This document shows, piece after piece, positions 1 through 7,391 of a stretch of 12,598 bases of DNA. The translations under genes were made by a program, and so were the position numbers. Under the pieces are notes generated by a model. The model saw only the letters and a list, made by a program, of their open reading frames with translations. It had not been told where the DNA came from and made no database searches. This stretch comes from Alphaproteobacteria bacterium (GTDB taxonomy: Bacteria > Pseudomonadota > Alphaproteobacteria > G02398745 > G023898745), in assembly GCA_027366195.1 (NCBI GenBank), contig DAHXKW010000161.1:1-12598 (forward strand). The letters run 5' to 3'. Positions within the stretch are counted from its first letter, which is position 1. Every line of letters begins with the position of its first letter.

Positions 1-1857
1 TCCCACAACGATATTGATAGTAATGAAGATTCTTCTCTTGGGGCAATCACCTTAATCAAGGGATTTGCTCATTTGACAAAATTAACTTCTCTTGATCTAT
101 CCTTTAATAATATAGGTCTTAGTGATTCTCTTGGAACAACAGCCTTAGGGCAAAGTTTGTCTCATTTAAGACACCTCACATTTCTTAATCTTGCTTCTAA
201 TGCTATAGGCTATACAGATGCTCTTGGAACCATAGCTTTAGGGCGGGGATTAACCAATTTAAGTTCTCTTGTGTATTTAGATCTTTCTGACAATGTAATT
301 GGTTTTTACGGTTCAAATGGTTTGGAAACTATTATGGCTGCACTTTATACTTTAGATCGCATGAAAACATTTAGGTTTCTTCCAAATAATGTCACAAATG
401 AAAATATTATAGAAATCAACAAAGCATTAGAGCACACATTAGCAACACCTCTTTCATCTGTTATAGCTACACCTGAGGAGGCAGAGATGTACTGTGAAAG
501 TTTATCTTCTTCGGCACAAACCTGTGATTTGTCATATAAACTGCCGGATGCAAGCGTATCAACAATAGAAGCTTTGATGCAATGTTTGAAATTAAAAAAA
601 TCTCTCACATCACTTAACCTATCCCATAATGGAATAGGAGCAAGGGGGTCTTCTGAAATAGTGGCATTAAGTGAAGGATTATCTCATATGAGACACTTAA
701 CTTTGCTTGACTTTTCTCATAACAATTTAGAAATGCAGGACTCAACTGGAACAGTGGCTTTAGGCCATGCACTATCATATCTTTCTGAACTTGTTTTTTT
801 AAATCTTTCAAATACTGCCATTGGATCTACTGATTCTTTTGGAACAATAGCTTTAGGAAGAGGGTTCTCCAATCTTCCGCAACTTACTTTTCTTGATCTT
901 TCAGTAAATTTGATAGGACTAAAAAATTCAAAGGGTGTGGTCGCATTAGGTGAGGGATTGTCTCATCTAGTACACCTTACGTCACTGAATCTTTCTGATA
1001 ATCCAATAGGTATCATCGATTCAAATGGGACAATAGCATTAGGTGCTGCCCTGACTCATCTTGTCAGTCTTACTTCTCTAGATTTGTCATCCAGTTGGAT
1101 CGACCTAAAGGATTCAAAAGGAATGATAGCATTAAGTAATGGGTTCTCTCATCTTGTTGGTCTTATTTCTCTCGATCTGTTTCACAATTGCATAGGTTTT
1201 AAGGATTCAAATGGAACCATGGCGTTAGCAAAAGGACTTAGTTTTATGAAAAATCTTGAAACGTTGAGTTTAACTGGCAACCAAATTGGATCAACGGGGT
1301 CAGAAGGGGCTTTGGCTTTAACTTCTGTTCTGCTGAACGAGACACTTTTACCTCATATCAAGTTAGAAGACGTCGGGATGCAAAGTGTAGCAAACGTTTG
1401 GACAGATTTTGCTCAGACTCTTCAGCAAAAACATACTCGATTCATAATGGATGCATGTCAAACCAGTCGATGTTTTGGTGGTGGTATATCAACGGATCAA
1501 GGAAGCACGTCAATGTCATCACGACAATTAGCTTTTTCTCCATATCCAACTTCCGATGTTGAGGTGTTTGGAGATGGTGTGAGAAATAATGATCTTGCTG
1601 CACATCAAAACAACCGTATTGGCATGAGTCTTGCTTTACCAGAAGCTCATGTGCTTACATCCAGTGCATCATATCCAGCTTTCCCTTTTAGTTCAGTAAA
1701 GCAGAATTTGTTGTCTGCCTATGAAGCTTTTCAAGCAGTATCACAAAATCCTGATATCCAGATGGTCAGCTATGTTTGGGCAGCGTCTCAGCTTGCTGCT
1801 TACACAGCTGCTCAAACCTGGCCTTTACTTGCTGGATATCTTGCTGTTGCAGTTTAA
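1..1857 (+). CDS. Leucine-rich repeat protein, 5' end outside the window
   Basis: The frame is open from base 1, and in-frame LRR sequence precedes the first possible internal start (TTG at 73), so the true start lies upstream. 618 residues are visible. Units of 31 residues follow the pattern LxxLxLSxNxIGxxDSxGTxALGxGLSHLxx: three clear ones at residues 28-120 and eight at 202-449, with two degenerate units and a Ser/Thr-rich stretch between. The layout resembles bacterial ribonuclease-inhibitor-type LRRs, which usually bind other proteins. The last ~150 residues lack LRRs, are rich in Ser, Ala and Gln, and end in a hydrophobic tail (GYLAVAV). I see no catalytic motif. Such proteins are common in intracellular bacteria as host-interaction factors, but that role is inferred here, and the N terminus that would show export is missing. 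The LRR assignment is firm; the function is unknown. Confidence 0.9.
   Translation, partial: SHNDIDSNEDSSLGAITLIKGFAHLTKLTSLDLSFNNIGLSDSLGTTALGQSLSHLRHLTFLNLASNAIGYTDALGTIALGRGLTNLSSLVYLDLSDNVIGFYGSNGLETIMAALYTLDRMKTFRFLPNNVTNENIIEINKALEHTLATPLSSVIATPEEAEMYCESLSSSAQTCDLSYKLPDASVSTIEALMQCLKLKKSLTSLNLSHNGIGARGSSEIVALSEGLSHMRHLTLLDFSHNNLEMQDSTGTVALGHALSYLSELVFLNLSNTAIGSTDSFGTIALGRGFSNLPQLTFLDLSVNLIGLKNSKGVVALGEGLSHLVHLTSLNLSDNPIGIIDSNGTIALGAALTHLVSLTSLDLSSSWIDLKDSKGMIALSNGFSHLVGLISLDLFHNCIGFKDSNGTMALAKGLSFMKNLETLSLTGNQIGSTGSEGALALTSVLLNETLLPHIKLEDVGMQSVANVWTDFAQTLQQKHTRFIMDACQTSRCFGGGISTDQGSTSMSSRQLAFSPYPTSDVEVFGDGVRNNDLAAHQNNRIGMSLALPEAHVLTSSASYPAFPFSSVKQNLLSAYEAFQAVSQNPDIQMVSYVWAASQLAAYTAAQTWPLLAGYLAVAV
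82..360 (+). repeat. Three tandem 93-bp LRR-coding units
   Basis: Units begin at 82, 175 and 268, each opening on a Leu codon and encoding 31 residues with LxxLxLSxN and, in the first two, a GTxALG core. The spacing is exactly 93 bp with no indel. An earlier partial unit occupies bases 1-81. Confidence 0.85.
604..1347 (+). repeat. Eight tandem 93-bp LRR-coding units
   Basis: Units start at 604 and then every 93 bp up to 1255. I checked the Leu codon opening the first and last units, and the register is kept over the whole block. The units are similar in protein (DSxGTxALGxGLSHL) but diverged in DNA, suggesting old duplications held at a fixed length by selection. The block is separated from the first one by 243 bp, which is not a multiple of 93. 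Confidence 0.85.
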
Positions 1858-1940
1858 GCTGAAATATAAGACTACAACTACAAACGAGATATTTTATTGA
1901 CGTTACATAATACATGTTTCGTTGTTTGGTGTAATCCCCT

Positions 1941-3041
1941 ATGATAAGAACAGTTCTCGAAGAATACGTTTTGCTTATGATAATTTTTCCATTTTTATCT
2001 ATATTTCTTCTTTTTTCTAAATCGTCGTCAGAATCCAATCGGCTTTGTTCCCTAATCAATTTTGGTTCTATGAATGATGTCTTGGGATACTATGAAAACA
2101 TCGATACCAAAAAGAAAATTCCCATAACCAGAGCAGACGTTGTACAACATCTCAGAACAACGGGGCTGGATGTTTCTGTTCCACAACCAGTATCGCAACT
2201 TAAAATACTCGAAACAAAAACAACAGCTTTTCTTGTAGTGCTTCAGTATGTTTTACAGTTGGCAAAAAAAGCGCCAGCAGATCAAGAACTTGAAAATCGT
2301 ATCAAAGCAACTAAAGATCGGTTAATTTTTGGACATTTCTTAAATAAACAAGTTACTCCTAAACTTAATGTTGCTCAGATCAAGCAGGAGGCTCTCAACG
2401 AAGTTAAGGAAAAATATAAACACGAATACGGCTACGATGTTTTTGTTGTAGCAACAAATTCAATGGACAAGGCAAAAGAGGTACGCCAAAGAATTCAAAA
2501 ACTCCATAATGAACATCCTTCAACACTTGTCAGTGATTTAGAAAGTTTAGCTCAAGAATTCCATAAAGATATCGAGCTTCAAAAACTCAAAGTTCCCGTT
2601 ATTGCTATTACCAAACAAACAAATGGCTGGCTACTACCACGGCACGCTTTGCAGCGCCAGACACAAAGTAATGATCTGGTATTTTTAATCAGAGAAATGC
2701 TGGATAAATTATTTGGACCAGAGGCGACCAATCAAATTGTTGATACGCCAGAACATCCTTTGAAGCAAAGCAAGCTTGTATCGCATATTTTTGAAATGGA
2801 TAATTATTTTCTGGTAATTTATGTGCTTGATAGCAAACCCGTTGAACAATTACCAAAACTCCTTGAACTTTTAGGGCAATCATTATTACAGCAAAAATTA
2901 CTAAAAAAACAAAAAGAAACTGAGCGCACAGTTCTAAAAGAAATTGCCACAAAAAACAAACATGCGATGATCCTTATTGATGAACATGATAAGGAAGCCC
3001 CTATTCCAGAAACTATCATAGATACCTTGATACAACAGTAA
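1941..3041 (+). CDS. Membrane-anchored SurA/PpiC-like (parvulin-type) protein, divergent
   Basis: 366 residues. A hydrophobic segment at about residues 10-25 looks like a signal anchor. Residues 37-70 (ending KIPITRADVVQHL) resemble the start of SurA/PrsA-type chaperone domains, and a helical region follows to about 165. Residues 166-300 follow the order of a parvulin rotamase: YDVFVVATNSMDKAKEV, then a DLESLAQEF segment, NGWLLPR, and YFLVIYVLDSKPVE. Parvulins of this type help fold exported and outer-membrane proteins. The match is by motif order, not strong identity, and the rotamase core is degenerate, so it may act only as a chaperone. The tail is Lys/Gln-rich and coiled-coil-like. An in-frame TAA nine bases upstream bounds the start, but no Shine-Dalgarno precedes 1941. 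An alternative ATG at 1977 would give a short uncharged signal sequence like those of other genes here. Confidence 0.5.
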   Translation: MIRTVLEEYVLLMIIFPFLSIFLLFSKSSSESNRLCSLINFGSMNDVLGYYENIDTKKKIPITRADVVQHLRTTGLDVSVPQPVSQLKILETKTTAFLVVLQYVLQLAKKAPADQELENRIKATKDRLIFGHFLNKQVTPKLNVAQIKQEALNEVKEKYKHEYGYDVFVVATNSMDKAKEVRQRIQKLHNEHPSTLVSDLESLAQEFHKDIELQKLKVPVIAITKQTNGWLLPRHALQRQTQSNDLVFLIREMLDKLFGPEATNQIVDTPEHPLKQSKLVSHIFEMDNYFLVIYVLDSKPVEQLPKLLELLGQSLLQQKLLKKQKETERTVLKEIATKNKHAMILIDEHDKEAPIPETIIDTLIQQ

Positions 3042-3063
3042 TTTAAGTACGAAAGGATTGCAG

Positions 3064-3156
3064 ATGTCCATTTTCCCTTTGTTAGTCTATTCACCTTTAT
3101 ATTCATCGTTTCTTGATGTTTTGCTGCTACCATTGAGTAAATTGAGAAAAAAATAG
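3064..3156 (+). CDS. 30-residue hydrophobic small ORF, possible coupling peptide
   Basis: It starts 22 bp after the SurA-like gene. A good Shine-Dalgarno (AAAGGA, 3052-3057) lies six bases before the ATG. The product is about 30 residues: a hydrophobic stretch rich in Leu, Ser and Tyr followed by a basic end (KLRKK), as in small single-pass membrane peptides. Its TAG stop (3154-3156) overlaps the AGGAG ribosome binding site (3155-3159) of the AAA-ATPase gene, the arrangement expected for translational coupling. It could be a small membrane protein, a coupling leader, or a chance ORF in A/T-rich DNA. The ribosome binding site and stop position argue for translation. I do not recognise the sequence. 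Confidence 0.45.
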   Translation: MSIFPLLVYSPLYSSFLDVLLLPLSKLRKK

Positions 3157-3166
3157 GAGAATAATA

Positions 3167-4804
3167 ATGCGTTTTTCGATAGGTACTGATGATTTTAGAA
3201 AACTGAGAACAATAAAGAGTGAAACAGGGCAACTTTGTTTCTATTGTGACAAATCTTTATTGATTAAAGATATTATTGATGATGGTTCTGAGGTTATCGT
3301 TTTACCACGTCCAAGACGATTTGGAAAAACGCTTAACCTCTCCATGCTCAAATACTTTTTTGATAGTACAGAAGACAACACAGCATTATTTTCTGACCTT
3401 AAAATTGCTGAGCATAAAAACATTATGGAGCAATGGCAAGGAAAGTACCCGGTTGTTTTTATTAGTTTTAAATCTCTTCGGAGTAAAAATTTTGAAGAAT
3501 TTAAAAAGAAATTAAAAGTTTCTATACGTGATTGTTATCAGAATTTTGAGTATTTAAAAACATCACCGCAATTAACGGAATTGGGTAAAAATCAAATCAA
3601 GCCCTATTTTTCATCAAACTTTGATGATGTGCAATTTGATAATGCACTCAAATACCTGACAGAAGCACTTGAAAAACATCATGGTCAAAAAACTATGATT
3701 CTAATTGACGAATACGACACACCACTTCAGGATGCTTATGTAAAAGGGTTCTTCAAAGATGCTATTGAACCATTTAGGAATATGTTGGGAGAAGTTTTGA
3801 AAGGAAACGAGTCCATTTATAAGGGCATTATTACAGGAATTACGCGCATTGCTAAGGAAAGCTTGTTTTCTGGTGTTAATAACCTACAGGTATACGATAT
3901 TACAGATAATAGGTACGCAGAATATTTTGGTTTTACAGAAGAGGATATTAAATTAGTCTGTGAACCTGCACATCTTAGTGATCTCAGGGAATGGTATAAT
4001 GGTTATACATTTGGCGATAATCTCACTATTTATAACCCTTGGTCTGTTTTAAATTTTTTGAGTAAAAACTATAAGTTTTCACCTTATTGGATTAATGCCT
4101 CTAGCAATGACATTATCAAAGATAGTTTGACCGTCGATAAACTTGCCGATGTTAAAGCACTTATTGATGGCCAAAGTCTTACTGTAGAAATTGAACCATT
4201 TACGGTTATGGACAATCTTAGAACGAATCCTAATTCTTTTTGGAATTTATGTTTTATGGCCGGGTTCCTGACGTGGGATAAAGATAAAAACTTGCGTATC
4301 CCCAATAAGGAAATCCAATACTTCTTTGAAAAAATTGTATTGCAATGGTTTGGGGGAGGGGAAGAACATGATTATTTCAAAGAATTTCTTGATGCCTTAT
4401 TGGGTGGTGATGGAGATGGTGTTCAAAGTATTTTATCTAAAATTGTAGATGAAGCATTCAGTTTTATGGATGTAACGAAGAAGAAACAAGAATCCTTTTA
4501 TCATGGATTATTGTTGGGTATTACGTTAAGTTTGAAGAAACGTTACAAAGTAAAATCGAACCGAGAATCTGGGTATGGCTTATATGACATTGCGTTATTT
4601 CCCAAGGATCTGAAGAAAGATCCAGGGGTTATTATTGAGATTAAGATCAAGGGATCTGCTGACGATGCTGTAGAACAGATACAAACCCAAAGATATACGA
4701 CAGATTTAAAGGAAGAAGGTTGCCAAATAATTTATTCTTACGGTATGGTTTTTGATAAGAAAAAAATTAGCACAAAGATGATTGTGGAACGATTAAGTCA
4801 TTGA
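3167..4804 (+). CDS. AAA-ATPase-like protein with C-terminal PD-(D/E)XK nuclease domain (DUF1703 type)
   Basis: 545 residues, a normal full length for this family. It opens with the typical region around FYCDKSLLIKDIIDDG and a P-loop variant RPRRFGKT (residues 48-55). Walker B is MILIDEYD (177-184), followed by ITGITRIAKES (about 222-232). The C-terminal third has the nuclease-like pattern: FYHGLLLG (444-451), ESGYGLYD with D474, then GVIIEIKIK with E491 and K493. In this family (AAA-ATPase_like plus PDDEXK_9) the role is unproven; mobile-element or defence-related functions have been suggested. All key residues look intact. The AGGAG Shine-Dalgarno seven bases before the ATG fixes the start. 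It is probably co-transcribed with the small ORF just upstream, and it converges on the kinase/LRR/Sel1 gene. Confidence 0.88.
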   Translation: MRFSIGTDDFRKLRTIKSETGQLCFYCDKSLLIKDIIDDGSEVIVLPRPRRFGKTLNLSMLKYFFDSTEDNTALFSDLKIAEHKNIMEQWQGKYPVVFISFKSLRSKNFEEFKKKLKVSIRDCYQNFEYLKTSPQLTELGKNQIKPYFSSNFDDVQFDNALKYLTEALEKHHGQKTMILIDEYDTPLQDAYVKGFFKDAIEPFRNMLGEVLKGNESIYKGIITGITRIAKESLFSGVNNLQVYDITDNRYAEYFGFTEEDIKLVCEPAHLSDLREWYNGYTFGDNLTIYNPWSVLNFLSKNYKFSPYWINASSNDIIKDSLTVDKLADVKALIDGQSLTVEIEPFTVMDNLRTNPNSFWNLCFMAGFLTWDKDKNLRIPNKEIQYFFEKIVLQWFGGGEEHDYFKEFLDALLGGDGDGVQSILSKIVDEAFSFMDVTKKKQESFYHGLLLGITLSLKKRYKVKSNRESGYGLYDIALFPKDLKKDPGVIIEIKIKGSADDAVEQIQTQRYTTDLKEEGCQIIYSYGMVFDKKKISTKMIVERLSH

Positions 4805-4814
4805 CTTTATTATC

Positions 4815-4852
4815 ATATTTTAAAGTTTGATAAGATAACTTATGTAAAATAT
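4815..4852. terminator. Nested A/T-only inverted repeat between convergent genes
   Basis: An outer 8-bp stem, ATATTTTA (4815-4822) with TAAAATAT (4845-4852), encloses a small hairpin ATAAG-ATAA-CTTAT (4830-4843). It sits in the 66-bp gap between two converging stop codons, where a two-way terminator would be expected. The stems contain almost no G/C, so as an intrinsic terminator it would be weak. The position is the main argument. Confidence 0.25.
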
Positions 4853-4870
4853 TTGCAATCTTACAACAAC

Positions 4871-7309
4871 TCAGGCTTTTTTACTGTATCGTCCAGATAA
4901 TAATCTGCGCTGTCTTATAGCTTCATCCTGTTTGGTATTTATCTCCTCTAATCTGGATTTTGCTTCTTCATGTCCCTGTTCAGCGGCTTTCTTGTACCAT
5001 TCCGTAGCTATTGTATTGTTTTGATCGATGCATCGCCCATGTTCATAGATCCACCCGAGCCAAAATTTTGCATTTGCATCATCCGCTTCATTTGCTGATG
5101 CTTCATAATATGATTTTACTGCATCTCCTTTAGTAGTTTCATTCAGACGAGCATGTGCATACCATGCTTCAGCCTGTTCCAAGTTTCTTGGCACTCCCCG
5201 ACCCGTTTCATATATCAATCCAAGCGCAAGTTGTGCACCGGGATCATTTTGCTCCGCTGCTTGCGTATATAACTCAAGTGCTTTTTTGAAATCTTGCAAA
5301 ACACCTTTCCCGGTTTCATACATCCAACCCAGATTAAATTGAGCATACGTATTACCTCGCGCAGCAGATTTAGCGTACCAATCAATGGCTTGTAAAAAAT
5401 TTTTGGTAACTCCTCGCCCAGTTTCATACAACCAACCGAGATTGTTCTGTGCTTCAGCATGATTTTTTATGGCAGCTTCTTGAAACCATTTTTTTGCCTT
5501 TGCATAATCACCATCATGCATATACGACATTCCATAATCAAATAAAACATTGACATTACCATATTTATCTACTACTTTTCCAACAAATAAATCCATATCG
5601 CGTATTCCATTATCATTATCAGAATTCTGCCGCCTTACTGCTGTAAATAATTCCAGAGTTCTTTCAACACGTCCCGTCATGATAAGTCGTGCAATACTGT
5701 GTAATGAGCAAGAACCTGGAGGGGACCAAGAAAGACTTCCCTCAGATTCATTCATATTCGCTTTTTCTTTTTTACAACTAACATCTTCTTTATGATCATC
5801 GCCACCGTCTTGTGTCTTTGCGAGACCACCTTTCATTTCCGACTGTATCATTGCTAAGAACCTTGATTCACGTCCATATATTCGCTCCATTTTATTGCCT
5901 GCGATTTCTGGAGGTTCTAATTCTTGATTAAATTCACATATAAGCGTATTAAGGTTTGGCAGTCGAAGTCTAATACGCCTTAATCGTTGGCAATTTGAAA
6001 CAGTAAGCTGTCTTAAAAAAGGTAAATGCAAGTTTTTATCGGTTATCGACTCCAAAGGATTATCGCTGATATTAAGCGTTACTATGTTTTTTGACAAATA
6101 TCCTAAATGTTCAGTTCGCAGATTACAATTTACCAACTCTAACATAGTTAATTGTTCAGTTTTTAATCCATATTGCAATTGAGAAACACTTTCTCGACAA
6201 TGGAAAAGCAATAAAGCTCTTATAGTCCTATGCCTAAGAGCTCCCAACAAAGCAGCAATAGCATCCTCAGGTAGTTCTCGACCATCTATAAAAAAACAAT
6301 CATTAAAAAACTCAACAACTCCTCGAGTAGGCACAGTAAGGCCTGATTGAGATTCTTTGTAAATAACATGCTTGATAGCCTGTAAAGCATCTTTTTTTCT
6401 TGTTCTTATTTTCTCGTAATATTCGCAAATACGTGGTAAGTAATTTCTTAACAAATCTTGGTGTGTAAGGTTCATTTTTTTTCTTAACAATAGTTGAATA
6501 CCTTGTAAACAAGCCAGTACGCGAAAACTTTCTATTTCTTTGTCTTGAATAGAACGTGAAAATACTGTGCGATGCTTGGCTATTTCTGTCTGCCATGTAT
6601 GAACAATTTGATAGGGATCCACAGTTAATAATTTATCGCGCACACTTGGGTAAATGGGTCTATCCATTTGATGCTGAAAACAGAATAAAATACTTATAAT
6701 TCCTGCAAGATTTCCACGTCCTTCATAACAATTAACAACTGGCGGCCGTAAAGCCATTTCGTGATCAATAGAAATCAATTGACCATTTTCATTAACCACG
6801 TAATTTTCAGCTTTAGCATCTCCCAAATTGAGAAGCAATGTCATTATAAAGTGCCAACTATAATTTTCAAAGGGTATTTCAAAACGTATTCTACTGGATA
6901 AAATATCAGCTAAAGTTCTATCCCCAACTTTGGGACTAACTTGATATGTCTTTCCTCTGTTGCTGTTAGTAGTAGAAATTTCAATTAATGTTGTTGGTGC
7001 TATTAAATCACTACATCCCAATAACCTATATAAGGAACGGCAAATAAATTCATTTTCAGGATGTTCTTCATCTTGATCCTGTTCAAGTGGTTTAAAGAAA
7101 AAACCATCTTTTTCGAATACTCCATGCCATGAAGAGCTTTGAGTACGCGCAACTCTTTGAGTAAAAAAATCGTTTACCACACTGTACTGTGTTTTATCTA
7201 CCAGCATCTTGATTGTTAAACCAACTCCAGCATGAAAAGGCTTTGTAAACATACTACGCAAATCACCGAGCCATGCTTCACTTGCAGTTAAAAACAATAA
7301 AAGAAACAT
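4871..7309 (-). CDS. Exported PI3/4-kinase-like domain protein with LRR and Sel1 repeats
   Basis: 812 residues. A very short signal-like start (MFLLLFLTASEA, possible cleavage after SEA) precedes a region that reads as a kinase of the PI3/4-kinase/actin-fragmin-kinase superfamily: a possible nucleotide loop around HGVFEKDGFFFKPL with K73, a helix with E85/E87, the catalytic-loop-like LGDAKAENYVV (D164, N169), and ISIDHEMAL with a metal-binding-type D182. An LRR stretch occupies about 385-465. After a charged linker (490-530), four or five Sel1-type repeats run from about 584 to 787 (AQNNLGWLYETGRGV, AQFNLGWMYETGKGV, AQLALGLIYETGRGV, and the weaker AKFWLGWIYEHGRC). LRR and Sel1 repeats bind proteins. 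An exported kinase with two binding regions suggests a host-directed effector, which is inference. Sel1 and LRR are clear; the kinase call is motif-based. An in-frame TGA 12 bases upstream and a strong Shine-Dalgarno fix the start. Confidence 0.8.
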   Translation of the reverse strand: MFLLLFLTASEAWLGDLRSMFTKPFHAGVGLTIKMLVDKTQYSVVNDFFTQRVARTQSSSWHGVFEKDGFFFKPLEQDQDEEHPENEFICRSLYRLLGCSDLIAPTTLIEISTTNSNRGKTYQVSPKVGDRTLADILSSRIRFEIPFENYSWHFIMTLLLNLGDAKAENYVVNENGQLISIDHEMALRPPVVNCYEGRGNLAGIISILFCFQHQMDRPIYPSVRDKLLTVDPYQIVHTWQTEIAKHRTVFSRSIQDKEIESFRVLACLQGIQLLLRKKMNLTHQDLLRNYLPRICEYYEKIRTRKKDALQAIKHVIYKESQSGLTVPTRGVVEFFNDCFFIDGRELPEDAIAALLGALRHRTIRALLLFHCRESVSQLQYGLKTEQLTMLELVNCNLRTEHLGYLSKNIVTLNISDNPLESITDKNLHLPFLRQLTVSNCQRLRRIRLRLPNLNTLICEFNQELEPPEIAGNKMERIYGRESRFLAMIQSEMKGGLAKTQDGGDDHKEDVSCKKEKANMNESEGSLSWSPPGSCSLHSIARLIMTGRVERTLELFTAVRRQNSDNDNGIRDMDLFVGKVVDKYGNVNVLFDYGMSYMHDGDYAKAKKWFQEAAIKNHAEAQNNLGWLYETGRGVTKNFLQAIDWYAKSAARGNTYAQFNLGWMYETGKGVLQDFKKALELYTQAAEQNDPGAQLALGLIYETGRGVPRNLEQAEAWYAHARLNETTKGDAVKSYYEASANEADDANAKFWLGWIYEHGRCIDQNNTIATEWYKKAAEQGHEEAKSRLEEINTKQDEAIRQRRLLSGRYSKKA

Positions 7310-7313
7310 ACGT

Positions 7314-7319
7314 CCTCCT
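7314..7319 (-). promoter_or_regulatory. Strong ribosome binding site fixing the kinase/LRR/Sel1 start
   Basis: AGGAGG on the minus strand lies four bases before the ATG at 7309. With an in-frame stop just upstream it makes this start, and hence the short signal-like N terminus, reliable. Confidence 0.8.
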
Positions 7320-7391
7320 CAAGACATGTGCGTAACCAAATACCAAAAATAGTTTACAATGAACGGTTAAAGTATTTTAAGATTGTTATTT

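Noticed and set aside
1..1857. DNA tandem repeats in the LRR gene taken as a CRISPR-like array
   Set aside because: The repeats are coding, diverged and without spacers.
1766..2059. 97-residue minus-strand ORF across the gap after the LRR gene
   Set aside because: Mostly antisense to two better-supported genes, with no family resemblance.
2819..3232. 137-residue minus-strand ORF
   Set aside because: It lies opposite the end of the SurA-like gene, the small ORF and the start of the ATPase gene. It is Cys/Ser-rich with no recognisable domain.
7310..7391. Separate promoter or terminator between the STAND and kinase/LRR/Sel1 genes
   Set aside because: I found only a 4-bp AACC/GGTT pairing and no convincing -35/-10 pair, so co-transcription remains open.
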